Source of the DNA: Dehalococcoidia bacterium
Lineage (GTDB): Bacteria > Chloroflexota > Dehalococcoidia > Lucifugimonadales > UBA1123
Assembly: GCA_009838465.1 (NCBI GenBank)
Contig: VXRN01000024.1
Location: 1 to 64,000 of the forward strand
Reading direction: 5' to 3'
Length of the DNA: 64,000 nucleotides
Each line of letters starts with the position of its first letter. The first letter of the stretch is position 1. Positions 17,992-26,443 of the stretch are shown one piece after another. The notes below the pieces were generated by a model, which saw nothing but the letters and a program-made list of their open reading frames with translations, was not told where the DNA came from and did not search any database. The position numbers and the translations under genes were made by a program.

Positions 17992-19113
17992 TTACCCCTC
18001 TCCGGTTCCCACCCCGCTTTCCCGCAACACCTCCGACGCCAACCCGTCGTCCGCCGTTGCCAGGGCCCTCAGAAGATGCTCCGTACCGATAGCGCCGCCG
18101 CCGAATGCGGATGCTTCCGCTCTCGCCGCCTCCAGCACTCTCTGGCTGCGTGGACTGAACGCCATCGGATCCTCGCCGCTCTCGGTCCCCGACCGAAGCC
18201 TCTCCCCGATGCGCTCCAGGTTCGCGCCCAGTTCCACCAGGGACTTCGCCGCCGTGCAGTCCTTGTCGTTGACCAGGGCCATCAGCAGGTCCTCCGGCTC
18301 TATCTCGTATCTGGACATTCCACGCGCCGTCATCCCAGCGACTTCCAGGACCGCGCGGAATTTCTCCGACATATGCCTTTCGCGATGCCATTGGACAGAC
18401 TCGGCGCTGTCCATGGCGCGCGGCGAGAACTCACCCGTCTCCGGGTCTATCTCCGCTCCGGCCTTGTCGAGCACGTCTGGCGCGGCGAACACAGGAGCGC
18501 CGCTATATACCGCCAGGGCGATGGCGTCGCTCGGCCTAGTATCGAATTCGATTGCTTCGTCCCCATTCTTGATCCTTACAATGGCAAAGAAGGTATCGTC
18601 CACTATATCGCTTACTACCACATGCTCTACCTCTCCACCCATGTCGCGTATCATCGTGTCTATCATCCTGTGCGTCATGGGACGGGGTATCTCCTGGCCC
18701 TCCAGCCTCATCGCTATGGCGTCTCCCTCCGCCTGTCCTATCCAGATTGGCAGGTACCTGTCCGATCCCTTCTCCTTTAACACCATCGTTCGAATATTCG
18801 TGGATCTGTTTACTCTCACGTGGTCAACTGTCATCTCAATCATGTTGGCGCCGTCCTTTCGTTCGACGTAGTGCCGCATATGCAGCCAATTCGGAAATCC
18901 GTACTCCGCCGCGACGACGCGCTGGGCGTCGCCGAGTGACAGCGACAGCCGCCTCAGGTCGTCGTCGGTCAGCATGGAGTAACGGGGCAGCGATGCCCGA
19001 AAGCGAGTGAGGGCCGACGGATCGCCGGACCGGTACGCTTTCAGAAGGTCCTTGGCCTGATTCCTGAGATGCTCAAGATTCGGGCGCGCGGGCAGAATGG
19101 ATGAAGGTGGCAT
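17992..19113 (-). CDS. Three-domain protein: ankyrin-associated-type N-terminus, bifunctional nuclease (BFN/DUF151) domain, Clp-N domain
   Basis: 373 residues. Residues ~1-85 resemble the short helical segment that precedes ankyrin repeats (NLEHLRNQAKDLLKAYRSGD; GFPNWLHMRHYV). Residues ~91-235 are a BFN/DUF151 domain with YLPIWIGQAEGDAIA, RPMTHRMID and TRPSDAIALA. Residues ~255-370 hold two Clp-N (ClpA/ClpC N-terminal) repeats: EPEDLLMALVND and IGTEHLLRALA, each after a helix. No AAA+ domain follows. The BFN may act on nucleic acid and the Clp-N part could bind adaptors or substrates. GGAG precedes the ATG at 19113. Confidence 0.85.
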   Translation of the reverse strand: MPPSSILPARPNLEHLRNQAKDLLKAYRSGDPSALTRFRASLPRYSMLTDDDLRRLSLSLGDAQRVVAAEYGFPNWLHMRHYVERKDGANMIEMTVDHVRVNRSTNIRTMVLKEKGSDRYLPIWIGQAEGDAIAMRLEGQEIPRPMTHRMIDTMIRDMGGEVEHVVVSDIVDDTFFAIVRIKNGDEAIEFDTRPSDAIALAVYSGAPVFAAPDVLDKAGAEIDPETGEFSPRAMDSAESVQWHRERHMSEKFRAVLEVAGMTARGMSRYEIEPEDLLMALVNDKDCTAAKSLVELGANLERIGERLRSGTESGEDPMAFSPRSQRVLEAARAEASAFGGGAIGTEHLLRALATADDGLASEVLRESGVGTGEG

Positions 19114-19310
19114 GAGCACTCCTTTCCTGCGGCCCGGCGTCCGCTTTGTCGGGCAGAAAAGAGTGTCGGTAGTTCAGTCGTCTGAACGAGGCGGGGCAGG
19201 CTCGGCCTTTGCGCGGACTCGATGGCTCCCCCAAGAGCGCATTTCGATATTAGCAAGGGGCTATGATCATGTCAAACCGGGGTTCTGAGAAATTGTATGA
19301 ATCCGGGGGC

Positions 19311-19339
19311 TTGACAAATATATCGCTATACGATATATC
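19311..19339 (+). promoter_or_regulatory. Promoter with embedded operator upstream of padR
   Basis: TTGACA at 19311-19316 and TATATC at 19334-19339 are 17 bp apart. Between and over the -10 lies a perfect inverted repeat ATATATCG-CTATA-CGATATAT (19318-19338). A third related half, ACACGATAG, follows at 19343. This is the expected position for autorepression by the PadR protein encoded 76 bp downstream. Confidence 0.75.
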
Positions 19340-19414
19340 TTTACACGATAGAGTTCGACTCGGGTTGAAGCCCGTTCAAGGTCATCCCTTGAGGCGAAAG
19401 AAGGCTTATTAGCA

Positions 19415-19780
19415 TTGACGGACACAAACCCTTCAGACCTATTACCTCTTCCCGTCTCGCAACTGCACATTCTGATGGCCCTGGCCACCGGAGACAAGCA
19501 TGGCTATGCCATTATGCGAGAGGTACAGGGCTTCACCGACGGAATGGTAACGATGGGCCCTGGCACCCTGTACGGGGCGGTCAAACAGATGCTCAGGGCC
19601 GGGCTGATAACCGAGAGCGACGAGCGTCCGGACCCGGAACTGGACGACCAGCGCCGCCGATACTACCGGCTGACTGACTTGGGCAACCGGGTTCTGGACG
19701 CCGAGGTCGCCCGGATGGAGCAACTCGCTCATGCCGCCAGAATCAGACGGGCATCTGCCACCCGCCGCCAGAACGCCTGA
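19415..19780 (+). CDS. PadR family transcriptional regulator
   Basis: A 121-residue repressor. The winged helix is seen in LHILMALATGDKHGYAIM, GPGTLYGAVKQML and the wing DDQRRRYYRLTDLG; a short C-terminal helix follows. It uses a TTG start. It is followed at once by a membrane protein whose N-terminus is of a kind often found beside PadR genes. The inverted repeat upstream is its likely operator. Confidence 0.92.
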   Translation: MTDTNPSDLLPLPVSQLHILMALATGDKHGYAIMREVQGFTDGMVTMGPGTLYGAVKQMLRAGLITESDERPDPELDDQRRRYYRLTDLGNRVLDAEVARMEQLAHAARIRRASATRRQNA

Positions 19781-19781
19781 A

Positions 19782-20627
19782 ATGCTCTCCGAAAGGCTGT
19801 ACCGCGCGCTGCTCCTGGTCTATCCGAAGGAGCATCGGCGGGAGTACGGGGAGCTGATGGTCCAACTGTTCCGGGACCGTATGAGATACGAAGGCGGTGG
19901 ACTCCGAGACCTGATTGTCTGGACGCAGATGATTCCCGATCTGGCGGTGTCCGCCTTCGACGAACACAAAACAGGAGAAAACATGAAGAAGCGAATGTGG
20001 ATTGCAGTTATCTCGTTTGTGGCCCTGCTGACTACCGTGGCGGGGGTGAGCGTCGTAATGTCCCAGTCAGAGGACGGAGAGGAGATGAAAGTGTCTGTGT
20101 GGAGCTCGTCCAGCACTTACCACGGCGAAGGTGAGAACGCGCTCGCCGACGCGCTGCGGCAGGCGGTGGAAGAGGGAGTGATGGAGCAGGAATCGGCGGA
20201 TAAGATAGTAATGTCGTTCGACGAAACGGCAGACAAAGCCGCGCTGTCGCCTGAAGAATTGCCTTCCGTAAAGACGCTCTCGCTGAAGAGCGGAGAACCG
20301 GGCGAGGTGACGACCTATACCTGGCAGGACTCCGACACGCTGTCTTTCGACGGAGAGAACGGCCTAGCTGACGCGCTCAAGCAGGCGGTGGATGGTGGAC
20401 TGATTGCCCAAGGATTAGCGGATGACATAACTATGTCGTTCGTAAAACTCCCGTCTGGAACGGCGCTGCCGTCGTCCGCGTGGCATAATCCTCCGATATT
20501 TACGGCTTCAGTCGAAGGAGAGAGCGGGCTTGCCGACGCGCTGAAGCAGGCGGTGGCAGAGGGCGTAATTACCCAAGAGACGGCAGACCGAATCTTGGCC
20601 CACTCTTCGTCGATCATAGCCAAGTGA
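19782..20627 (+). CDS. PadR-linked membrane protein with three copies of a helical repeat
   Basis: 281 residues from the ATG one base after the padR stop; an earlier in-frame ATG at 19731 would overlap padR. The N-terminal SERLYRALLLVYPKEHRREYG is a motif of PadR-linked permease-type proteins and may be cytoplasmic. One membrane segment follows (IAVISFVALLTTVAGVSVV). The outer part contains three repeats starting at 20130, 20352 and 20517, with consensus GE-GLADALKQAV-EGVI-QE-AD-I. The function is unknown. It may sense or bind something at the envelope. Confidence 0.75.
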   Translation: MLSERLYRALLLVYPKEHRREYGELMVQLFRDRMRYEGGGLRDLIVWTQMIPDLAVSAFDEHKTGENMKKRMWIAVISFVALLTTVAGVSVVMSQSEDGEEMKVSVWSSSSTYHGEGENALADALRQAVEEGVMEQESADKIVMSFDETADKAALSPEELPSVKTLSLKSGEPGEVTTYTWQDSDTLSFDGENGLADALKQAVDGGLIAQGLADDITMSFVKLPSGTALPSSAWHNPPIFTASVEGESGLADALKQAVAEGVITQETADRILAHSSSIIAK

Positions 20628-20639
20628 GCGCGCGCTTCG

Positions 20640-20800
20640 CATCTACGTCGGAGCGCTTGGGCCTTCGGCGTAAATGCGAAGCAGCGTATGAGCGTCCAGT
20701 AGCCGTCTTCGAGCAGGAACTTCACGCCGTCGCGGTCGTCAATGCCGGCGACTGGTCGTCCCGTCATATCGAACGTCCTGCGGAGTTCTCACCAGATTCG
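20640..20800 (-). pseudogene. C-terminal remnant of a phosphoglucomutase/phosphomannomutase
   Basis: On the minus strand one frame reads ELRRTFDMTGRPVAG, then IDDRDGVKFLLEDGYWTLIR. The next frame continues LLRIYAEGPSAPT and a stop. Phosphohexomutases end with a DGVKF-LEDG-W-LIR-SGTEP-LRIYAE signature, so the phosphate-binding SGTEP has been lost with a frameshift at about 20693. No N-terminal part is visible. The remnant lies in the 246-bp gap before the ABC exporter genes. Confidence 0.6.
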
Positions 20801-20873
20801 CTCCTCCCCCACCCAATCCTGTACACTGAATGTTTTCCGTTCGCTTCCCCAGCCGCCGCTTGGAACTTGCCCA

Positions 20874-21857
20874 GTGCCTCAGATCGTCGTCGAGAATCTC
20901 GTCAAGCGCTTCCGCGTCGCCGAACGCCCGCCTGGACTGCTGGGCGCGCTGCGCGGCGTCGTCAGCCGCCGCTACCACACCGTTGACGCCCTCGACGGCA
21001 TATCCTTCGACATCGAACAGGGAGAACTCGTCGGCTACATCGGGCCGAACGGCGCGGGAAAGTCCACCACCATCAAGATCATCTCCGGCATCCTCGTCCC
21101 CGACTCCGGCAGGTGCGAGATACTTAGCCGAGTCCCTTGGGAGGACCGCAAAGCACACGTCGCCCATATCGGCGTCGTCTTCGGACAGCGCACTCAGCTA
21201 TGGTGGGACCTGCCCGTCATCGAGTCCTTCGACCTGCTGCGAGACATCTACCGCGTCCCGCAGACCGAGTACATCCGTAACCGCGACGAGTTCATCGAGA
21301 CGCTCCGCCTCGAATCGCTTCTCGACACGCCCGTGCGTCAGCTAAGCCTCGGACAGCGGATGCGCTGCGACCTTGCCGCCGCGCTGCTCCACTCCCCCTC
21401 GATACTCTTTCTGGACGAGCCGACCATCGGCCTCGACGCCGTGTCCAAGCTCGCCTTCCGAGATTTCATCGCCCGCTTCAACAAGGAGCGCGGCATCACC
21501 GTCATCCTCACCACCCACGACATGGACGACATAGAGGCCCTGTGCGAACGGGTGATGGTGATAAGCGACGGTCGCATCCTATCCGACGGCCCACTGGAGG
21601 AACTCCGTGCCCGCGTAAGCCGAGAACGCAGGCTCGTCGTCCACCTGACGGAAGAAGACGCGGACGTGTCCGACCCAGACGCGACCGTCACCCGCCGGGA
21701 AGACTACCGCGTCCATCTCAGCTTTGACCCCGACCGAGTATCCGCCGCCGACCTTATTTCGCGCGTCACTGCCGCCCATCCCGTGCGCGACCTGTTCGTC
21801 GAGAACCCACCAATCGAGGAGATCATAGCGCGCATCTACGAGGAGAACGCACTGTGA
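20874..21857 (+). CDS. ABC-2 type exporter, ATP-binding subunit
   Basis: A 327-residue ATPase. It has Walker A GPNGAGKST, the Q-loop region FGQRTQLWWDLP, signature LSLGQRMRCDLA, Walker B ILFLDEPTIGLD and the switch His in TTHDMDD; a C-terminal ~80-residue extension follows. FGQRTQLWW is typical of the COG4586 group. I choose the GTG at 20874, where conserved sequence begins; an ATG at 20742 is in frame but lies over the decayed mutase remnant. It forms an operon with two permease genes. Confidence 0.88.
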   Translation: MPQIVVENLVKRFRVAERPPGLLGALRGVVSRRYHTVDALDGISFDIEQGELVGYIGPNGAGKSTTIKIISGILVPDSGRCEILSRVPWEDRKAHVAHIGVVFGQRTQLWWDLPVIESFDLLRDIYRVPQTEYIRNRDEFIETLRLESLLDTPVRQLSLGQRMRCDLAAALLHSPSILFLDEPTIGLDAVSKLAFRDFIARFNKERGITVILTTHDMDDIEALCERVMVISDGRILSDGPLEELRARVSRERRLVVHLTEEDADVSDPDATVTRREDYRVHLSFDPDRVSAADLISRVTAAHPVRDLFVENPPIEEIIARIYEENAL

Positions 21858-22645
21858 CCAGCTATTGGGCGGTCGCCAGCGCGCGCTTCAGGGAACTGCT
21901 CCAGTACCGCGCCGCGGCGGTCGCGGGTATGGGCACCCAGCTCTTCTGGGGCCTGATCCGGGTTATGATATTCGAGGCATTCTACCGCTCGTCAGCAGCC
22001 GCGCACCCCATGGAAGTAGATGAGGTGACGACCTACGTGTGGCTCGGACAGGCATTTCTTGCCCTCCTCCCATGGAACCTCGACCTCAACCTGCGCAACC
22101 AGATACGCACCGGCGGCGTCGGCTATGAACTGATCCGGCCCGTTGACTTGTACGCCTACTGGTTCAGTCGCTCACTCGCATGGCGCACCGCTCCCACTCT
22201 ACTAAGAGCGCCCCTACTTATCATCTTCGCGTTCATCATCATGGATATGCACACCCCCGCTTCCTGGGGGTCGGCTGGAGCGTTCATCGCTGCCATGGCT
22301 GGGGCCGTTCTGCTCAGCGCCGCCCTCTCGACGCTGTTCAACATCACCATCCTCTGGACGCTCTCCGCCGACGGTATGCTCGGACTTGCGCCGGCCGTCG
22401 TGACCATTCTGTCGGGCATGATAGTCCCCATTCCACTCTACCCTGACTGGGCGCAGACCATCCTGAACTTCCTGCCATTCCGTGGGCTGGTGGACACGCC
22501 GTACCGACTCTATCTGGGCCACATTCCACCGGGAGAACTGCCGATGCTGATCGCCCACCAAATAGCCTGGACCGTGGCGATAATCCTCTTCGGTCGCTGG
22601 GCGCTCTCGCGGGGACTCCGCAGAGTGGTCATTCAGGGGGGATAG
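21854..22645 (+). CDS. ABC-2 type exporter, permease subunit 1
   Basis: A 263-residue integral membrane protein with six likely membrane segments, of the COG4587 type. It starts with the usual SYWAVASARFRELLQYRAA segment. Its start overlaps the ATPase stop by 4 bp, so the subunits are coupled. The substrate is unknown. The operon ATPase-COG4587-COG3694 is a recognised three-gene exporter layout. Confidence 0.87.
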   Translation: MTSYWAVASARFRELLQYRAAAVAGMGTQLFWGLIRVMIFEAFYRSSAAAHPMEVDEVTTYVWLGQAFLALLPWNLDLNLRNQIRTGGVGYELIRPVDLYAYWFSRSLAWRTAPTLLRAPLLIIFAFIIMDMHTPASWGSAGAFIAAMAGAVLLSAALSTLFNITILWTLSADGMLGLAPAVVTILSGMIVPIPLYPDWAQTILNFLPFRGLVDTPYRLYLGHIPPGELPMLIAHQIAWTVAIILFGRWALSRGLRRVVIQGG

Positions 22646-22649
22646 GGCC

Positions 22650-23453
22650 ATGTTGAACGCGGTACATCTCTATATGCGTTACATCGAAATCTCCGTGCGC
22701 GGCCAGATGCAATATCGCGCCTCGTTCGTCATGCTGAGCATAGGACACCTTCTTGCGACCGGCGTCGAATTCGTGGCGATCCTGGTACTCTTCGCCAGGT
22801 TCGACAATCTCCAAGGATGGACCCTTCACGAAGTCGCCTTCCTGTACGGCATGTTGAACATCGCATTCTCCATAGCGGACGCTGCCGCGCGCGGCTTCGA
22901 CCTGTTCGGAAACATGGTCAAGTCCGGCGACTTCGACCGCCTGCTGACCAGGCCACGCTCGACAGCGCTCCAGCTTGCGGGCCAGGAGCTGACGCTCCGG
23001 CGCGTCGGACGCTTTGCGCAGGGGTTTGCTGTAATGATCTGGGCGAGCGTAGCAATGGACGTAAGCTGGTCGGCGACCGACGTCGTGCTTCTGATGATGG
23101 CGGTCGCCGGGGGAGTGTGTATGTTCATGGGCTTGGTCGTGGTACAGGCCACGCTCGCATTTTGGACGACCGAGACGCTGGAGATAATGAACACGGTCAC
23201 CTACGGAGGCGTGGAGACGACACAGTATCCCATCGCGATTTATCGCCCCTGGTTCCAGAAGCTATTCACTTTCGGTGTGCCTCTGGCCTGCGTCAGCTAC
23301 TTCCCCGCCATCGCAATAATCGGCAAGCCCGACCCGCTTGGTTCGCCACTGTGGTTCCAGTACGCCGCGCCGCTGATAGGGGTGGCATTTTTTATGGCAA
23401 CGCTCCGGCTGTGGAGATTCGGGGAGCGTCACTATCTATCCACAGGGAGCTGA
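22650..23453 (+). CDS. ABC-2 type exporter, permease subunit 2
   Basis: A 267-residue membrane protein of the COG3694 type with six predicted segments. The cytoplasmic segment MVKSGDFDRLLTRPRST is typical of the family. It starts 4 bp after the first permease gene and completes the exporter as a heterodimer in the membrane. Confidence 0.87.
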   Translation: MLNAVHLYMRYIEISVRGQMQYRASFVMLSIGHLLATGVEFVAILVLFARFDNLQGWTLHEVAFLYGMLNIAFSIADAAARGFDLFGNMVKSGDFDRLLTRPRSTALQLAGQELTLRRVGRFAQGFAVMIWASVAMDVSWSATDVVLLMMAVAGGVCMFMGLVVVQATLAFWTTETLEIMNTVTYGGVETTQYPIAIYRPWFQKLFTFGVPLACVSYFPAIAIIGKPDPLGSPLWFQYAAPLIGVAFFMATLRLWRFGERHYLSTGS

Positions 23454-23465
23454 GCCGGACAGACC

Positions 23466-23798
23466 TTATGTCTTGGTTAGTCGCGCACTGACCAGGCGGT
23501 TCATACTGACTCCAGCCTCGGCTGCGTCCACGGCTAAAGCTCGATGCATCTCTGGAGGTATGCGGATTGATAGATGTCCACTGTAGCTCCGAGTGGAAAA
23601 CGGCTCCGGGACTGGGGCACCTTCCTTGCGGAGGTCATCCACGCAGAATGCCACTAGGTCGCGGATACCCGAAAACGCGTTCTCCGGAGTGTCGGCCAGA
23701 TGGCTGAGCAGTCCGAACTCGGCACACAGACCAACGTATTCCCCGTCTTCTTCGGACCACATAACGCGGTAGGTGTAGCGGTCTGTTTCTTCAGTCAT
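23466..23798 (-). CDS. hicB: HicB-type antitoxin
   Basis: 110 residues. The N-terminal half is a degenerate RNase H-like HicB domain (YRVMWSEEDGEYVGLCAEF). The C-terminal half is a ribbon-helix-helix for DNA binding (HLSIRIPPEMHRALAVDAA). Its start overlaps the stop of the toxin gene by 4 bp. The toxin gene comes first here, which is the less usual of the two known orders next to the second HicAB locus in this window. Confidence 0.85.
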   Translation of the reverse strand: MTEETDRYTYRVMWSEEDGEYVGLCAEFGLLSHLADTPENAFSGIRDLVAFCVDDLRKEGAPVPEPFSTRSYSGHLSIRIPPEMHRALAVDAAEAGVSMNRLVSARLTKT

Positions 23799-24031
23799 TC
23801 CATCTCCTTCAACTTGTCAATCGCCCTGAGCACCTGGCGCACCTGATAGGGCTTAGCCATACCCCTGCGGGGTTGAATGTTGACCCGTGGCTCTCCAGGC
23901 CAAGGTGTGCGGTAGATCAAATGGCTACTGTGTCGTCTGGGTTCCCCGAAATAGCGGACACAAATCCTGACCAACTCGGCGAACCGTAAGTTCCGAGGGC
24001 TACGCCTAATGTTTTCAAGCACCTTGTCCAT
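23795..24031 (-). CDS. hicA: HicA-type mRNA interferase toxin
   Basis: 78 residues with the HicA pattern: LRFAELVRICVRYFGEP, the His-rich RRHSSHLIY (catalytic His), and the end KPYQVRQVLRAIDKL. HicA cleaves mRNA and is neutralised by HicB. A 12-bp perfect palindrome covers the start codon. Confidence 0.83.
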   Translation of the reverse strand: MDKVLENIRRSPRNLRFAELVRICVRYFGEPRRHSSHLIYRTPWPGEPRVNIQPRRGMAKPYQVRQVLRAIDKLKEME

Positions 24032-24040
24032 ACTAGTATG
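24029..24040. promoter_or_regulatory. Palindrome over the hicA start codon
   Basis: CATACTAGTATG is a perfect 12-bp palindrome that includes the hicA ATG. Its position suits an operator bound by the HicB ribbon-helix-helix. AT-rich sequence that could supply the promoter extends to 24060. Confidence 0.45.
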
Positions 24041-24077
24041 ATAGCACTAATAATACCTTACAGCCCATGTCGGTCAG

Positions 24078-24764
24078 TTAGAGTATGAACGTCAGTAGGC
24101 CGGTAGCTATCAGGACTACCGCCCATGCCTTGTCAAGGTTGAACCATGCCCGGCGCAGTATCGCCACTCCCACCTTCTCATATATCACGATAGCCACAAT
24201 TGCCATGACACCGAACATAGCGAGGGTATGGATGGAGACGGCGGTGACCTGGGCGACGATGGTCTCGATGCCGCTCGGCGCGCCGATCAGCATATAGTCC
24301 GCGTGGGGCAAATCTCGGACGTCAATGGCCTCCGCGATTGAGAGTCGGTATCCAGGCAGGTTGAACAGAATGGGTATGAGCATAAGTCCCGCGCCGTGCG
24401 CCGACGCCATGAGGAAGGACCAGGTGGTAAGGTCGCGGAATCCGACTCGCATCCCCACCCAGCGCGGATGTGTGGAGCGGACCAGCTTGTACACTCCAAA
24501 CCCAACCAGTATCGCGGCGCCGATGTACTTCAGCGCGTCGAAGGGAATGACCGATCGCACGAGCAGCACGACTCCCACCACCACAGCCACCGAGATCGTA
24601 TGTCCCAAGGCTATCGGCACGAACGCCTGATAGACCGCGGCGCGACGGCCTTCCTGAAGTCCGAGGGCCACGGCGAACAGCCAGCCCATTGCAGGGTTGA
24701 CGCCGTGATACGCTCCCAGCGCTGCGAGTATCAGCCATGGCCAGAGTTCCGCCATCTCCAACAT
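24078..24764 (-). CDS. Six-segment membrane protein, NicO/UreH-like
   Basis: A 228-residue hydrophobic protein with about six membrane segments. GAYHGVNPAMGW near the N-terminus and ASAHGAGLML in the middle place His residues at membrane faces, as in the NicO, RcnA, UreH and HupE transporter group that moves nickel, cobalt or related ions. No metal enzyme gene is adjacent, so the ion is unknown. Confidence 0.65.
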   Translation of the reverse strand: MLEMAELWPWLILAALGAYHGVNPAMGWLFAVALGLQEGRRAAVYQAFVPIALGHTISVAVVVGVVLLVRSVIPFDALKYIGAAILVGFGVYKLVRSTHPRWVGMRVGFRDLTTWSFLMASAHGAGLMLIPILFNLPGYRLSIAEAIDVRDLPHADYMLIGAPSGIETIVAQVTAVSIHTLAMFGVMAIVAIVIYEKVGVAILRRAWFNLDKAWAVVLIATGLLTFIL

Positions 24765-24795
24765 GAAGGGCTAACTCCCCGTTCCTTTAAGCGAA

Positions 24796-24829
24796 CAAAA
24801 ATAGAGGGCGATTTGAACCTCGCCCTCTA
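24796..24829 (-). terminator. Rho-independent terminator of the SBP56 gene
   Basis: A 10-bp stem TAGAGGGCGA/TCGCCCTCTA with an 8-nt loop (24802-24829) is followed on the minus strand by TTTTTG. It lies 31 bp after the stop of the SBP56 gene. Confidence 0.85.
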
Positions 24830-24859
24830 CACTCATGGTTGCGACTATTCGATGTGCGG

Positions 24860-26251
24860 TTAGTCCGGGTAGCAGAAGGAGTCCGAAGAGGAATCACCGC
24901 CCTGCAGCCTGATCTGGTGCGGACGCTCGTCGCCGAATTCGACGAAGAAGTCCTCGTCCAGCGACATGCCGCCTTCCGGAGAAGCGTTTATCTTGGCTGC
25001 CCAGCCACGTATGCCTTCGGGGTAGAACTGCTCGTCCCATGCGACGTAGAGCGAGTTGGTGACGTATATCCTGCGGCCGTCGCGGCTGACTTCAACCATC
25101 TGCGGCCCGCCGTTCAGGTTGCCGTTGCTAGGATGCCCCGCCTTGCGCACGATGCCGCCCAGATGAACGGAGCCGGTCTCTTTGGGGTTGAACGGATCAG
25201 ACACGTCGTACTGCTTGAACTCGCCCGTTCCCCAGCACGAGACATATAGGAACTTGTCATCCAGAGACAGGTTGATGTCCGTAATGACGGGAGGCACCGC
25301 GCCGAATCCCTGGAGCAGCGGCGGGAGTTGGTCTGCGTCCGCAGGCTCGGCGGGAATCTCGATGACCTTCTTGATGGCCCACTTGCCGTTGTCTCTGTGC
25401 CACAGCCAAATCGAACCGGACAGGTCTTTCAGGCTGGTGACGACACCCACGAATCCATAAGTCTTCCGGGGGTCGTGTGCGGGTCGGAGTTCCAGCGCCA
25501 TCTGGTTCTCCGAGCCCATGTCGAGCTCTTCCAGGTGCTTGCGCTCGCGAAGGTCCCAGACGTGCAGTTTGTGACCGTACTCGCTATTCAGGAGCAGGTC
25601 GGGCTGGACGCCGTTCTCCACCATGCTGGGGGTGCCCCACTCACTGGTGATCATAGTATCGTGGTTCAGGTGCCACCAGAAGTCGTAGGACAGAACCTGC
25701 GAGCCTCTGTCGGACTCCCAGGCGCCCTTGACGTCGAACGTGTCGTGGTCGAGCATGAACACTCCGCCCGGGCCTCCGCCATCCGGGGCGCCGAGCGCGT
25801 TCATGTATATCGCGTCCGGGCCGCAATGAACGGTGTGCGGGCGGCTGTATCCGGTCTTCTCGGCCAACTCCTCGGCCTCGATGACCTTGGCGATTGTCGG
25901 ATTGAGCGGATCGGGCTGGGTATCAACGATATAGATTCTTGAAGAACGCAGCGCCCCGAAAAGAAGATAGCGACGCTCGACGTGTGGGTGCGGCATGTTC
26001 GGGCAAAGAGACGCGCTGCACGCATTCCAACCGAAGTGGTGAAGTTCGTCGCCCGAGTGGGGCAGTTCCAAGCGACTTATCACCTTCCCGAAGCTGGAAG
26101 AGTCGGGATTCACGTCCATGACGCCTATCGCGTCCGGTCGTCCGTCGTCTTTTGGATTCACTATCGCTACGTATGCTATCTCTTCCTGGGGCGCGTCCAT
26201 CGCCTTCTTCGGAGAAGTGTAAAATGTCGGGTCTGGTGTCCAGGTAGTCAA
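24860..26251 (-). CDS. Selenium-binding protein SBP56 family (methanethiol oxidase)
   Basis: A 463-residue protein of the SBP56 group, whose bacterial members oxidise methanethiol to formaldehyde, hydrogen sulfide and hydrogen peroxide. Family motifs include TWTPDPTFYTSP at the start, ELHHFGWNACSA, LCPNMPHPHVERRYLL, SRPHTVHCGPD, FWWHLNHDTMITSEWG and FLYVSCWGTG. I place the start at a TTG at 26251: GGAGG sits 11 bp before it and the protein then begins as family members do. There is no signal peptide. A sulfatase gene lies upstream. Confidence 0.9.
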   Translation of the reverse strand: MTTWTPDPTFYTSPKKAMDAPQEEIAYVAIVNPKDDGRPDAIGVMDVNPDSSSFGKVISRLELPHSGDELHHFGWNACSASLCPNMPHPHVERRYLLFGALRSSRIYIVDTQPDPLNPTIAKVIEAEELAEKTGYSRPHTVHCGPDAIYMNALGAPDGGGPGGVFMLDHDTFDVKGAWESDRGSQVLSYDFWWHLNHDTMITSEWGTPSMVENGVQPDLLLNSEYGHKLHVWDLRERKHLEELDMGSENQMALELRPAHDPRKTYGFVGVVTSLKDLSGSIWLWHRDNGKWAIKKVIEIPAEPADADQLPPLLQGFGAVPPVITDINLSLDDKFLYVSCWGTGEFKQYDVSDPFNPKETGSVHLGGIVRKAGHPSNGNLNGGPQMVEVSRDGRRIYVTNSLYVAWDEQFYPEGIRGWAAKINASPEGGMSLDEDFFVEFGDERPHQIRLQGGDSSSDSFCYPD

Positions 26252-26317
26252 GGGTGGTATGTCCTCCATTCACTGTTGTGTCGTACCCAGGAAACGGTTC
26301 TCCCAAGTTGCAGACAT

Positions 26318-26347
26318 ATAATAGGGATTATGTCAATATATTGTAAA
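26318..26347 (-). promoter_or_regulatory. Candidate promoter of the SBP56 gene
   Basis: On the minus strand TTTACA (26342-26347) and TATTAT (26318-26323) are 18 bp apart, in an AT-rich block within the 192-bp gap between the sulfatase and SBP56 genes. Confidence 0.45.
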
Positions 26348-26443
26348 GTTTATAAAGAAATTCGCAAAACGACTCCACACTGTTCAACGACGGGGAAATA
26401 TCAATTCAGAGACTACACGTTGTTTGGAGTCTTCTCGGCACAG

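Noticed and set aside
24811-24825. TTGAACC-like sequence resembling a tRNA T arm
   Set aside because: It is the loop of a terminator hairpin; there is no acceptor stem or anticodon arm.
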